Positions 39,501 through 49,387 of a stretch of DNA of 64,000 nucleotides are shown here, one piece after another. The notes beneath the pieces are model-generated. The model had not been told where the DNA came from, ran no database searches, and saw nothing but the letters and a program-made list of their open reading frames with translations. This stretch comes from Acidobacteria bacterium OLB17 (GTDB lineage: Bacteria; Acidobacteriota; Blastocatellia; Pyrinomonadales; Pyrinomonadaceae), in the NCBI GenBank assembly GCA_001567505.1, contig LLEU01000027.1, positions 92,260 through 156,259 of the forward strand. The letters are read 5' to 3'. Position 1 is the first letter of the stretch; each line of letters begins with the position of its first letter. The position numbers and the translations under genes were made by a program.

Positions 39501-40849
39501 CCTTTCAAGAATGAGACGGGCCTTGCGGAGAACGACTACCTTGTAAGCGGGATCTCAGGCTCGATAGCGAGTACGCTCGGGATGTTCAACGATGTGCGGG
39601 TCATTTCCGAAGCGACGGCCGCAAAGCTTGCCGCTGAAAATTCGCCGCTCGAGGCAGGAAGACGAGCAGGTGCGGACACGGTCATCGTTGGCGAGATGAA
39701 ACGCGACGCCGGAGCGATCACCATCACGACGAAGGTGTTCGATATTGCAAAGGGTGAGCAGCTTGATGAGTTCACGATCGATCAGCCGCCGGATCGAATG
39801 GCCGAACTGCAGGCGTCCCTGCAAAGCCGTCTATTATTCACGCTTGGGATCGGGACGCCGGCCGATACCAAACGGGGAAGTTACACCGAGAACAGCGACG
39901 CTTTCAACGCTTATTTGAAGGGCGAGTTCGAACGGCAAAGGTCCACGCCCGCCGGCATCAGCAGCAGCATCGAGTGGTACCGCAAAGCGATCGACGCCGA
40001 TGGCAATTACGCTCTTGCTTATCAAGGACTCGCACTTGCATACCGATCCGCCCCGGCCTACGGAGTGATGCCGCCGAACGAGGCGTATCCGAGGCCCGCG
40101 ATGCCGCCTTGACCGCGCTTCGCCTCGATCCTGCCCTATCAAAGCCGTATGTCACAATGGCATCGATCGCGGCAACATACGATTGGGATTTCAAGGGTGC
40201 GGAGCAGCAGTATATCGAGGCGATCCGCCGTGCGCCGAACAGCGGCGAAGCTCACTACTCATTTGGGAACTTCCTTGTGGCAATGGGGCGGACCGATGAG
40301 GCGATGCATGAATATCGGGTCGCACAGCAGGCCGATCCGCTCGACATGAATGCAGCGACCAACATCAGCTGGGCACTTTATGTCGCAGGACGCTACGATG
40401 AGGCGGCCGACCAGATCGAGAAGGTGATCGACCGGGACCCGACATTTGCACGAGCTTATCTGAATCTCGGCGAGATCCAACAGCAGCAGGGGAAATTCGC
40501 ACAGGCCGTCGAGTCGGTCAAGAAGGCGTACGAGCTTTCGAAAGATCCGCTGACCGAGATGGCATTGGGGCATGTTTACGCAACGGCCGGCAGACGCAGC
40601 GAAGCCCTTGCGATCGCTCGCTCACTCGAAGAAAGGGCAAGGAGCGGCGAAGTCTCTCCATTTCTCCCGGCGGTCGTCTATGCCGGGCTTGATGATAAGG
40701 ACAAAGCCTTTTATTGGCTTGAAAGGGCCTATCAGCAGCGATCCAACTGGCTTACGCTCCTGAAGGCCGGCCATCGACTGAAGAATCTTCGCGGCGATCC
40801 GAGGTTTGACGACCTTTTGCGACGCGTCGGCTTTGATGCGGCGAAATGA
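36583..40849 (+). CDS. Large Ser/Thr protein kinase with two FlgO/TolB-like plus TPR modules around one TM segment (two frameshifts)
   Basis: Read as one protein of 1,422 residues. Kinase domain about 84-396: GRGGMGAVYEA, VAIKVVKRG, IIHRDLKPGNIFV, LLDFGIAKLL, with catalytic residues complete. Then a FlgO/TolB-N-like domain (about 415-556; VLAVLPLSFLNAG), TPRs (560-866), a TM helix (about 924-950), a second FlgO-like domain (966-1093; TIAVLPFKNETGL) and TPRs. Frames change near 39120 (CCCTTGCTC lacks a T; corrected DPLLVWFPTEPRLDP) and near 40089 (TATCCGAGG lacks a base; corrected EARDAALTALRLDP). Both repairs join clear homologous sequence. Probably a membrane signalling protein; partners unknown. 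Confidence 0.85.
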
Positions 40850-40851
40850 AA

Positions 40852-40879
40852 CGGCGGCGGATCGAACGATCCACCGCCG
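40852..40879 (+). terminator. Hairpin between the kinase gene and the convergent secreted-protein gene
   Basis: CGGCGGcGGATCG (40852-40864) pairs with CGATCCaCCGCCG (40867-40879) except one C/A mismatch, loop AA. It begins 3 bp after the kinase stop. No T run. Confidence 0.55.
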
Positions 40880-40903
40880 CTACACCTTACGATCTTGCGT
40901 AGA

Positions 40904-42330
40904 TCATCCGCCGATCGCACTCACGATGGCCTGTGCCGCCTGTTCGACGATCGCCGAGATGATGTCGTCACCGTCGGACTTGGCCTTCACCTTGAACTCT
41001 TTCGAAAGCTTCGAAGAGTTGTCTGCCAAGGCGATAAGCTGAACCGCGAGCGTCAGAGTATCCTTCGACTTCACATTCCCTGAAAGGTTGGCTGCGGACA
41101 CGATCGATGTTGTCGCCACCTGCCCGGCAATGTTGCCGACGGTGCTGCCGGTATGGCCGATGCCGGTCTGTGCGACAACGGAGCCGAACATCTTGCCGAA
41201 CCCGCCGAAACCGCCGCCGCCTTTCTTGTGCGAGACCGTCGCGTTCAGGATCAGATCGCACTGTTTCTCGCGGGCTTCTGAGGCCGCGGCAGAAGGAAGC
41301 TTTGCTTCAAGCATTACGAGCTCGACCTTCGTGCCTTTCAGGAATGTGCCGAAGGTATTCGCGATCGCAAGCGAGAGATCGTTCGCCGAGAGGCCTTCTC
41401 CGACCGCTCCCGTTTTTACGCCGGACAGGCCGATGCGTATCGTGCCTTCCTTTTTCGGCCCAAGTTCCGTTGCGGTACCCGACGACGACGAATTCGCATT
41501 TTGAATGCTTGACGAAAGTCCGCTTGACGGTGCGTATCCGTTGTCAGCCGATTGCGAGTAGGAAGTTGAAGAGCTCGTTGACGCGGAATACATCTCTGAC
41601 GCGTTCTTCACTTCACGGTAGCTGCTCGGAACCTCGAAGATGCGGGATCGAGCGTCGCCTTAGAGAGTTCGACAACCTCGTTAATCGTCGAAAAGAGCTC
41701 TTTGCCTGACTCGTCAAAAGACGTCATCTTCTGCCAAACGGGATAGCCCGTCTTGCCGGTACCGAGCGTCTTTGAGACGTATTTGTCTGTGCAGCCGCCG
41801 TTCTGGCCGCTAACGCGCGGGACATACTGCCGCTGCTGCGAACATTGGAGGGCGAACTCGGCGTCGATGACCCACATATCCATCTCCATCTTGGTCTTGG
41901 TCGGATTGCACGCATCGGGCGAAGATTCCATAACGATCGTCTGGATAATGTGCCTTGCCGTGTAGCCGAACATCTGTTTCCGTTCGCCGGTATCCTTGGT
42001 CGTCGTCGTGACGTACAACGTCCCGCCTTTCTTCACAGGTGCGGGCTGCCCCGCTTTTGAGACCTGCGTCGAAGACGTTCCGTCATCGTAGTAAGTGACC
42101 ATATAGGTCTCGGCCGCCGGATTCATTTGGACATCGCGGCGCAGGTCGCATTGCGTAAGCGAGACCATTACGCCGTTCATCATCTCGACACGGCTGCGTT
42201 TGCCTTTGATGTACGTCGTATTCTGGCTCGACTGGCCGTTCATCGTCTGCTTGGTAGTGATCTTTACGTCGGCAAAAGCTGTTGCCGAAAAGCAAAGGAT
42301 CGCGAATAGTATGAATAGCTTCTTGTTCAT
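40904..42330 (-). CDS. Secreted protein of unknown function with glycine-rich segment, about 475 aa (frameshift near 41638)
   Basis: Signal peptide MNKKLFILFAILCFSATAFA. The N-terminal half (about 20-240) looks like a beta-rich outer-membrane or LolA/DUF4412-like fold (MNGQSSQNTTYIKGKRSRVE; DMWVIDAEFALQCSQQRQYV). The frame stops after LDPASSRF, but one added G (CCCGCATC should be CCCGCGATC) gives LDPAIFEVPSSYREVKNASE and continues for another 230 residues. The second half has a Ser/Thr-rich linker, GTIRIGLSGVKTGAVGEGLS, a KKGGGGFGGFGKMFG stretch, and ends with many alanines. Function not recognised; corrected length is divisible by three. Confidence 0.78.
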
Positions 42331-42479
42331 TTTTGTATCCTCGATAAATATGATCTCGTGATTCTCTTCGGCATTCTTCCGCCGTCATCTGATAAGGCGA
42401 GGTCAGGCTGCGAAAAGTATCACCACCGAGCCAAAGATCGAATATTTTCTTAAGAGCGATGTCGGTGGGGCAAAAGAGG

Positions 42480-42518
42480 AGCCGGGCTTCATCCATCGGT
42501 ATTGAATGAAGCCCGGCT
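42480..42518 (-). terminator. Terminator of the gene ending at 42558
   Basis: Perfect 13-bp stem AGCCGGGCTTCAT (42480-42492) / ATGAAGCCCGGCT (42506-42518). On the minus strand CCTCTTTTG follows. About 40 bp past the stop. Confidence 0.75.
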
Positions 42519-42557
42519 TTGTTGGTGAGCCAGATGGCAGGGAAGTTGAGAGCCTCG

Positions 42558-43115
42558 TCAGGCCGCGCCGATCGCTGCCGCGTAGTTTGCTGCGAAGTTC
42601 GGCGGCATTGGCCCCTGAAGAAATTCGGCCCAGAGCTCCGGCTTTGTGATGTTCCGATAGATCTCGGTCATCGCCGGCGTGTTCACCTCGACCAGGAGGC
42701 GGTTCTCGACCCAGATCTCGATCAACTGGAACAGGCCGCCGGCGCGGTTTGCCGTAAAGCAACGCCAGCCTTCGCGTTCTGCTATCGCCTTGATCTCCGC
42801 CTCATTCAGGGGCGAGTTAATGTTCACGTGAACCGAGCCGAACAGCGAAGATGCGTTCCCCTCGACGAATGTGGCCTCGAACTCTTCGGTCGGTGTGTCG
42901 ATCGAGAAATTCTCCTCGGCCGGAAGGCCTTCGCCCGGCATCATATGCACGTCGAGCGGCACCAATTCGATCGCCGAGCCTTTGTCGTCATCAGCGAAAA
43001 CGATGTATCCGCCCGGGCTCGGCGGAAACGGATAGGCGATGCCTCCCCAAAGCTCGGCGATGACATCTGCGATGTGTTTCGGGTCATTGACCCCGATAGA
43101 AATATGATTGATCAT
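42558..43115 (-). CDS. Glyoxalase/VOC-like protein, 185 aa
   Basis: The N-terminus MINHISIGVNDPKHIADVIA has the beta-alpha pattern of VOC (vicinal oxygen chelate) domains, with IHISIGV-type first strand and a possible metal-binding histidine (H4). Later segments GGYIVFADDDKGSAIELVPL and FGSVHVNINSPL fit a second half. The usual glutamate of a metal site is not clear, so enzymatic activity is uncertain. No signal peptide. It is separated by about 80 bp from the ECF sigma gene upstream and ends before a strong terminator. Confidence 0.7.
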   Translation of the reverse strand: MINHISIGVNDPKHIADVIAELWGGIAYPFPPSPGGYIVFADDDKGSAIELVPLDVHMMPGEGLPAEENFSIDTPTEEFEATFVEGNASSLFGSVHVNINSPLNEAEIKAIAEREGWRCFTANRAGGLFQLIEIWVENRLLVEVNTPAMTEIYRNITKPELWAEFLQGPMPPNFAANYAAAIGAA

Positions 43116-43198
43116 TGCGGTATCTCCCTTCTATAAATGGATCGCGGGCTAAAAATGCCCCGTCACTTGAGAAAGGCGAAACCAGGAAACAAAAAGTA

Positions 43199-43768
43199 TC
43201 AGGGATTTTTTGCGAGCCGGCCGTAAAGCCAGGCCTTGGTCATTTTCCAATGCCGTTTTACGGTGATCACCGAGACGTCGAGCACCTCTGCGACCTCTTC
43301 CATCGTAAGGCCGCCGAAGTACCTCATCTCTACGATCCGGGCCTTGATGGCGTCCATCTTTGCGAGCTCGTTCAGGGCGTCGTCGAGTTCGATCAGCTCG
43401 GTCGTCTCGTCGTTCGCTTTATCGATCTCGTCGTTGAGGGTGAGAATGTGAAATTCGCCGCCGCGTTTGAAGGCATTTCGCCGCCGGGCATGGTCAACAA
43501 GGATCCGACGCATCTGGTTCGCCGCAACTGCAACAAAGTGAGCCTTGTTCTGCCAGCTTATCTGCGTGATGTCGATCATCTTCAGATACGCTTCGTTTAC
43601 GAGAGCTGTCGGTTGAAGTGTGTGGTCGGAGCGTTCCTGACGCAGGTAATTAGCGGCAACGCGCCGAAGTTCGTCATAGACCAGCGGAAGAAGATCGTTG
43701 ACGGCATCCCGGTCGCCGTCCGACAGTCTGACGAGGATCTCGGTGGCGCCGTTTGTGTCCATAACCAT
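43199..43768 (-). CDS. ECF-type RNA polymerase sigma factor (TIGR02999, 'Sig-70_X6')
   Basis: About 189 residues with sigma region 2 ([40 protein letters not shown]) and region 4 ([20 protein letters not shown] then [16 protein letters not shown]). The family is abundant in Acidobacteriota and Planctomycetota and usually works with Ser/Thr kinases rather than classical anti-sigma factors. The start is ambiguous: ATG 43768, ATG 43762 or GTG 43786. ATG 43768 fits the predicted promoter, as GTG 43786 would be too near the transcription start. Confidence 0.88.
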   Translation of the reverse strand: MVMDTNGATEILVRLSDGDRDAVNDLLPLVYDELRRVAANYLRQERSDHTLQPTALVNEAYLKMIDITQISWQNKAHFVAVAANQMRRILVDHARRRNAFKRGGEFHILTLNDEIDKANDETTELIELDDALNELAKMDAIKARIVEMRYFGGLTMEEVAEVLDVSVITVKRHWKMTKAWLYGRLAKNP

Positions 43769-43769
43769 T

Positions 43770-43820
43770 GTGTGGTGTGAATCCACACGACATTTTAGGA
43801 TAAAATCAGTCGAGGCTCAA
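43770..43820 (-). promoter_or_regulatory. Promoter of the ECF sigma gene with palindromic operator at +1
   Basis: Minus strand: TTGAGC (43820-43815), 17 bp, TAAAAT (43797-43792). The inverted repeat GTGTGG / CCACAC (43770-43775 and 43783-43788, 7-bp spacer) covers the predicted transcription start and lies just before ATG 43768. The hexamers suggest a sigma-70 promoter rather than an ECF promoter. Confidence 0.6.
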
Positions 43821-43830
43821 AGGTTTCAAG

Positions 43831-44109
43831 ATGTTCTGTTATGAAGTGTCGGCGGTCGTTCCCGACTCGCTGCGGCCGCAATTCGAAGAATATATGCTCG
43901 CAAAGCATATTGCTGAGGTTTTGGAGACGGGATGTTTCGTGCGTGCGCGGTTTTGCGCGCTGGCGCATTCATACGCAACATCCTACATCGCCCGCAGCCA
44001 AAGCGAGGTCGATCGCTATCTGGAGCATTTCACCGAAGCGATGCGCGATGATTTTAAGCTGCATTTTCCTGAGGGCATCGAACTTTCAAGACGGATCTAC
44101 GAAGAGTAA
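43831..44109 (+). CDS. DUF4286-family small protein
   Basis: 92 residues matching DUF4286: MFCYEVSAVVPDSLRPQFEE, YMLAKHIAEVLETGCFVRAR and FPEGIELSRRI are typical. DUF4286 proteins have a ferredoxin-like fold of unknown function. No membrane segment. The start is 42 bp downstream of the divergent ECF sigma start region, and tsaD begins 36 bp after its stop, so the two may be co-transcribed. Confidence 0.85.
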   Translation: MFCYEVSAVVPDSLRPQFEEYMLAKHIAEVLETGCFVRARFCALAHSYATSYIARSQSEVDRYLEHFTEAMRDDFKLHFPEGIELSRRIYEE

Positions 44110-44145
44110 AAAGCGCGTCCGGCCTGCATCTGCTAATCTAAGAGT

Positions 44146-45213
44146 ATGCTCGTTCTCGGGGTCGAAAGTTCATGCGATGAGACCGCGGCGGCCGTTGTTC
44201 GCGACGGCCGCGAGATGCTCTCGTCCGTGATACACTCGCAGATCGGTTCGCATATGGCTTGGGGCGGCGTCGTGCCGGAGATCGCGGCCCGCGAGCACCT
44301 CGTAAAGATCGAGCCCGTAGTCGAGAAGGCGTTGGAAGATGCGAACGTCTCGGCCGAAGACCTTGATGCCGTGGCCGTTACTCAAGGGCCGGGACTTATA
44401 GGTTCGCTGCTCGTGGGCGTTTGCTATGCGAAGGCGTTCGCATACGGGCTCGGGATCCCGATCGTCGGCGTCAACCACATTGAAGGGCATGTTTTCTCGG
44501 TCACGCTCGAAAATCCGCCGGTCGAATTTCCCGCTCTTGCCCTGATCGTCTCGGGCGGCCACACGAACATCTTCTACATTCCGCGACTTGGCGAATACGA
44601 ACTCGTGTCGCGAACGCGTGATGACGCGGCCGGCGAAGCGTTCGATAAGGCGGCGAAGATGCTCGGGCTCGGTTATCCGGGCGGGCCGATTATCGAAACA
44701 CTTGCCCTCGAAGGTGATGCGAAGAAGATACGCTTCCCGACCGCGAAGATCTCGGACGGCCGCCCTGATATGAGCTTTAGCGGATTGAAGACGGCGTTGG
44801 CTCGTTATATGCGCGAGAATGCAATTCTGCCTGCGAACGGCGATGCCTCACAGGAGATCAAGGATATAGCCGCAAGTTTTCAGCGGGCACTCATTCGGGG
44901 CCTGATGAAGAGTTTCGAGCGGCTCGCCGCCGATCGCATGCCGCAAAGCTTGATCGTGGCAGGCGGTGTTGCGTGCAATCTTGCACTTCGAGATGCCGCA
45001 AGCGAGCTTGCGGAAAAGTTGAGGGTTCCCGTCTATTTTCCGTCAAAACATCTCTCGACTGATAACGCGGCAATGATCGCCGCGGCCGGGCATTTTTACC
45101 TTGCGCAAGGACGTTCCGCGGGTCTCGACCTTGCCGCCGATGTCACGCTTCGTCTGCAAAACCTCCGAACGGACGCTCTTGAGCGAGAGGCGAAGGGAAA
45201 TTATCGCCGCTGA
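44146..45213 (+). CDS. tsaD: tRNA N6-adenosine threonylcarbamoyltransferase TsaD
   Basis: Transfers the threonylcarbamoyl group to A37 of ANN-decoding tRNAs together with TsaB, TsaC and TsaE. 355 residues of the ASKHA fold: VLGVESSCDETAAAVV at the N-terminus, metal-binding histidines in VNHIEGHVFSV (HxxxH), SGGHTNIFYI, and the C-terminal YFPSKHLSTDNAAMIAAAG. Complete and normal length. Follows the DUF4286 gene. Confidence 0.97.
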   Translation: MLVLGVESSCDETAAAVVRDGREMLSSVIHSQIGSHMAWGGVVPEIAAREHLVKIEPVVEKALEDANVSAEDLDAVAVTQGPGLIGSLLVGVCYAKAFAYGLGIPIVGVNHIEGHVFSVTLENPPVEFPALALIVSGGHTNIFYIPRLGEYELVSRTRDDAAGEAFDKAAKMLGLGYPGGPIIETLALEGDAKKIRFPTAKISDGRPDMSFSGLKTALARYMRENAILPANGDASQEIKDIAASFQRALIRGLMKSFERLAADRMPQSLIVAGGVACNLALRDAASELAEKLRVPVYFPSKHLSTDNAAMIAAAGHFYLAQGRSAGLDLAADVTLRLQNLRTDALEREAKGNYRR

Positions 45214-45398
45214 GAATCTTGTTGCATTCACGGCGGCAAAGCCGTTACAATCTTTTTGATTTAAAACAGTTTTTTGCTGATGCTTTGAAGTCCTTTTCGG
45301 CTGCGCGAATTTGTCCCCAGGGCAGCCATTCCGGAGCTCTTACGGTTTTGCACTAGCTCCTTTTCCACTAGTCATCAAACAACTTCTTACGGAGACTT

Positions 45399-47404
45399 AT
45401 GCACAGAAAGAATTTTGCCATTTTGCTGATCGCGGTACTGTTCGGGGCCGTTGGGGCGTTCGCTCAGCCGCAGCCGGCGCCTTACACGCCGCGACTTCAA
45501 ACCTTTACGACAAGCACGAGCAACCCGATCCTGCTGCGGTCTGCGAACGACGGCTCGGGACGCATTTTCGTCGCCCAACAAGGCGGCCAGATCAGAGTGT
45601 TCCTGCCCGGTTCACGAGATTCGCTCCTTTTTATCGACCTCTCAACAAAGATCAGCGGCGGCGGCGAACGCGGCCTCCTTGGGCTTACGTTCCACCCGGA
45701 TTTTGCGACGAATGGCAAGTTCTATGTGAACTATACCGCGTCGGGCAGCGGGACAACTATCATTGCTGAATACACGACGTCCACCGGAACAGGGGACTCG
45801 AATACCGGCAACCCGAACAGCGAACGCATTTTGCTTCAGATCCCGCAGCCGTTCTCGAATCACAACGGCGGAATGGTGGAATTCGGCCCGGACGGATTTC
45901 TGTATATCGGTATGGGTGACGGCGGTTCCGGGAACGACCCCGGCAATCGCGCGCAAAATCGCTCGCTGCTGCTTGGCAAGATGCTTCGCATCGATCCGAA
46001 TTCTGTTTCGCCTGCGTACGCGATCCCGCCGGGAAATCCGTTCACCGGCACGGGCACGGCAAGATGCGATGGCGGAAGCACTACATCCGGAACGACGTGC
46101 CAGGAGATCTGGTCGATCGGAATGCGAAACCCGTGGCGTTGGTCGTTCGACCGAGCGGACGGTTCGCTCTGGGTCGCTGATGTAGGCCAGAGCGCATTCG
46201 AGGAGCTTGATATCGTAACCGGTGGCGGCAATTATGGCTGGCGAGTTTACGAAGGCAACAACTGTACGAACCTTGACCCGAGCCTTTGCATTCCGTCGAA
46301 CTATCAGATGCCGTTCTATCAATACTCACACGCCTCGGGCCGCTGCTCAGTAACGGGCGGCTATGTCTATCGCGGCACGCAGGGCAGCCTTCCGGACGGC
46401 GCATACGTTTTTGGCGACTATTGCTCGGGGGAGATCTGGTATTGGTACAAAGGCCAGGCAACGCTCATCCAGAACACGCCGCGCAACATACTTTCTTTTG
46501 GCGAGGATGAGCTTGGTGAGATCTACGTCTGCTATGGGAACGGGCAGATCGACAAGATCGTTCGAGCCGAAGCGTCCGCAGACTACGACGGCGACCTGAA
46601 GACGGATTTTTCCGTCTATCGGCCCGGCGATAACAACTGGTATCTCTGGAACAGTTCGAATGGCTCGGTCAGCGTCCGTCATTTCGGACTTGCGGCCGAT
46701 ATACCGACGCCCGATGATTTTGACGGCGATAATATATCGGACATCGCGGTCTTTCGCCCCGACGAGGGGAATTGGTATTACATAACGAGCGGCAACAGTA
46801 CGTTCGGCGCCGCGCATTTCGGAGCTTTGGGCGATATCCCGGCCGCCGGCGATTTTGACGGCGACCGCAAGGCAGACCTGACAGTCTTTCGTCCGAGCAC
46901 AGGCGTTTGGTACACGCTGCGGACGACCGACGGCGGTTTTAGCGCGACCCAGTTCGGGTTGGATGGCGATATCCCGCAGGCTGCGGATATTGACGGCGAC
47001 GGACGCACCGATATTGCATTGTTCAGCCTTCGACCGGCGTCTGGTACGCACTCTACAGCCTCAACAACGGCTTTCTTGCGACACAATTCGGAATGAACGG
47101 CGACGTGCCCGTCGTGGGCGACCGCGACGGTGACGGCAAGGCCGACATTCAGGTGTTCCGTCCTTCCTCAGGCGTTTGGTACGCACTGCAAAGCTCGACG
47201 GGAGCCGTGCGGATCGAAAGCTGGGGGCTGGATACGGATATTCCCGCCGCGGGTGATTTTGACGCCGACGGCAAGGATGATATCGCGGTGTTCCGTCCGA
47301 GCACGGGGGTCTGGTATGTCAGAAGGTCGTCCGACTCCGGCACACAGATCTTCCAGTTCGGTGCCGCCGGCGATCTGCCGACGCCGCGGTACGATATTCC
47401 GTAG
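45399..47404 (+). CDS. Secreted PQQ-dependent sugar dehydrogenase-like protein with C-terminal FG-GAP repeats (frameshift near 47025)
   Basis: Signal peptide MHRKNFAILLIAVLFGAVGA with cleavage near AFAQP. The catalytic domain (about 30-390) is of the glucose/sorbosone dehydrogenase beta-propeller family: RIFVAQQGGQIRVF, ERGLLGLTFHPDF, NHNGGMVEFGPDGFLYIGMG, NPWRWSFD. The C-terminal part has repeated DFDGDxxxDxAVFRPxxGxW units. The frame breaks in the fifth repeat at about 47025; one added base (TTCAGCCTTCG lacks a base) restores FRPSTGVWYALYSLNNGFLA and the rest to 47404, for 668 residues. Likely oxidises sugars in the periplasm; substrate unknown. The repeats relate it to the two secreted proteins at 26-30 kb. 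Confidence 0.87.
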
Positions 47405-47416
47405 GGATTCGGTAAT

Positions 47417-48158
47417 TTAGGCAGAGCGGACGGCGCGAGCGATGGTGAGAACGATCAAAGAGCTTGCGCCGTTCTTTTTTTAGGATCGAGGCGCAAGCAT
47501 CGGCCGTTGCTCCCGAAGTCATCACATCGTCAACAAGCAGGATGCTCTTGTCCCGGATCAGCTCCGGCCGCACGACACTGAACGCCTTTTCCACCGTCAT
47601 TTCCCGTGCTCGATCGTCCATGCCGGCGCGATGCATCGGTGTGTGTACGGTTCGTTGGAGGGCATTGCTGCATACCGGTACGCCCGAGTAGCGGGAAACG
47701 ACACGGGCAATTTTCTCCGCTTGATTGAAGCCGCGTTCGTGCTCTCGTTTCCTTGAGAGCGGGACCGGAATAATAATGCCGAATTCCCATGCCGCTATTC
47801 GGCGGACCGTGTTTCGGATCACTTCGCGAAGGCGGCCCGGGATAACGGGGCGGGTCTTAAGAGCGATCACCGAACCCGCGATCGCTCCGTCGTAGGTTCC
47901 GCAAGCGAACGTGCGGTCGAATGCGAACTCTTCACAACTCCCGCAATGCTTTGGGTGCATGTTCGTGCGGACGTCGAGCGGTGTGGAGCATTTTGAGCAG
48001 ACCGGTGTTTCGTTTGTAAAGAGCGGGGCGGCATCCCAACAGTGTTCACAAACGACACCGCCCGCGAGATCAGCCTCGCGGGCGACGCAAACCCGGCATT
48101 GCTCGGGCAGAATGGTTGAAAGGATCGGATCGAAGATCGTCCGCACGAGATGGATCAT
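47417..48158 (-). CDS. comF: ComF-family phosphoribosyltransferase-like protein (frameshift near 47480)
   Basis: About 246 residues. N-terminal zinc cysteines (EQCRVC, CEHCW, VCSKC, CGSCEEF) and a C-terminal PRT domain (IIIPVPLSRKREHERGFNQA; LLVDDVMTSGATADAC). Members act in DNA uptake or related processes; the exact role here is unknown. The last part is frameshifted: removing one A from the A7 run at 47477-47483 gives SILKKNGASSLIVLTIARAV and a stop at 47417. It is the last gene of the obgE-comF operon, overlapping the traR/dksA-like gene by 4 bp, and converges with the sugar dehydrogenase gene. Confidence 0.9.
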
Positions 48159-48508
48159 TCGTCATCGAGAAGGCCCTGTTCGAGTAGGCTCTGACAATCT
48201 AGGCAGTACCGGGCCCACGGGATCGCAGCAAGGCGTTTTGCATTGATCGCCTTCTGGCAATTCTGGCATTGGCCGTATTCGTCGTTATCAAGACGTTCGA
48301 GTGCCTCGTCGATCAGCGCGATCTGCCTGCTGTCGTTCTCGGAGACGGCAAGAAGAACATTTTTAGAATAATTGCGTACCGCGAGATCGACCGGATCGGG
48401 AGTTTCCGAATCATCAATTGAGAGATCGTTGCCATTGAGTTTATTGACCAGAGCCTCGCGCTCGGCAACGAGTTTCTTATGTATATCCTTTGAAGTCGCT
48501 TTGCTCAT
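48155..48508 (-). CDS. TraR/DksA-family zinc-finger protein
   Basis: 117 residues: an N-terminal coiled coil (about 5-75) and a C-terminal C4 zinc finger, CQNCQKAINAKRLAAIPWAR then YCLDCQ. Such proteins bind the RNA polymerase secondary channel. The tip of the coiled coil that carries the acidic residues in DksA is not clearly recognisable, so ppGpp-type regulation is uncertain. Starts with a 4-bp overlap to rlmH and ends with a 4-bp overlap to comF. Confidence 0.9.
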   Translation of the reverse strand: MSKATSKDIHKKLVAEREALVNKLNGNDLSIDDSETPDPVDLAVRNYSKNVLLAVSENDSRQIALIDEALERLDNDEYGQCQNCQKAINAKRLAAIPWARYCLDCQSLLEQGLLDDE

Positions 48509-48958
48509 TTCTGATAAGGAAAACCCTTAATAATCGTAAATCCTCGATATAATTGCTCAGCTAGAACGACACGAGCCATCTCGTGCGTAAAAGTGAGAAA
48601 CGATAATGATAGCACGATGTTCGCTCGTTCGGCAACGGCCTGCGATACGCCTTCGGCACCGCCAATAATGAAGGATATTTCGCGTATCCCGTCCTGCTGC
48701 CAGCCGTCAATCAATGCAGCGATCTCGTAAGAATCCTTTGCCTTGCCCGCCACATCAAGCAGACAGACGTAAGTGCTTTGATTCAGTTTTTCGAGTATCC
48801 GTTTGCCCTCGATCGTTGGGCGGTCGCCCTCTTTTGAGTCCCTGACCTCAACAGTTTCAACATTCACGAAATGCGAAAGACGCTGCAGATAGTCATCCTG
48901 CAGCGCCTTTGTAATGTTTGTCACGGGTCCTTCCGACCCAAATAAAACGAAATTTCAT
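48505..48958 (-). CDS. rlmH: 23S rRNA (pseudouridine1915-N3)-methyltransferase RlmH (frameshift near 48917)
   Basis: SPOUT methyltransferase acting on the 70S ribosome. ATG 48958 starts MKFRFIWVGRTRDKHY, the usual RlmH N-terminus, which begins right after the rsfS stop. The frame breaks at the AAAGGCG near 48917-48920: removing one A gives YKALQDDYLQRLSHFV. Conserved SPOUT segments follow: ISFIIGGAEGVSQAVAERAN and LSFLTFTHEMARVVLAEQLY. The corrected length is 150 residues. The shorter open frame starting at 48924 lacks the N-terminal strand and is not the true start. Confidence 0.93.
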
Positions 48959-49387
48959 CTAAAGATCGGTCGGGATCTCGATCTTCCGGGCATCGCGCCA
49001 GAGGCGTTCGAGATCGTAAAACTCGCGTGCGGCTTCGTTGAAGATGTGGAAGATGAAGTCGCCGTAATCGAGCAGCACCCATTCGCCCGTGCGATAGCCC
49101 TCGACGCGGACGGCACGCAACCCTTTCTCTTTCTTCAGTTTTTCAAGTATCTCATCGGCGATCGCCTGCACCTGTCGCTGATTCGTACCGGTCGCGATCA
49201 CGAAATGCTCCGTGAAACTCGCGATCTCGCGGAGGTCAAGGCCGATGATATTCAGTGCCTTCTTATCTGCGGCGCAGCGGATCGCTAGTTGGAGGCCTTC
49301 ATCGAGTTCCGAGAATTTGGTCGGCGGGGTCGATATCTCGATCCGAGATATCTCACGAGCTAATGATTTTTCCTGTAATTCTTCCAT
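48959..49387 (-). CDS. rsfS: Ribosomal silencing factor RsfS
   Basis: Binds uL14 on the 50S subunit and blocks subunit joining in stationary phase. 142 residues with family segments KALNIIGLDLREIASFTEHF, VIATGTNQRQVQAIADEI and EGYRTGEWVLLDYGDFIFHI. A short N-terminal tail of 25 residues is not conserved. It abuts nadD on one side and rlmH on the other without a gap. The nadD-rsfS-rlmH order is common in bacteria. Confidence 0.95.
   Translation of the reverse strand: MEELQEKSLAREISRIEISTPPTKFSELDEGLQLAIRCAADKKALNIIGLDLREIASFTEHFVIATGTNQRQVQAIADEILEKLKKEKGLRAVRVEGYRTGEWVLLDYGDFIFHIFNEAAREFYDLERLWRDARKIEIPTDL

Noticed and set aside
39120..40112. Separate gene for the second FlgO-like module
   Set aside because: No start codon with a ribosome site; the frame carries the natural continuation of the first part's TPR end.
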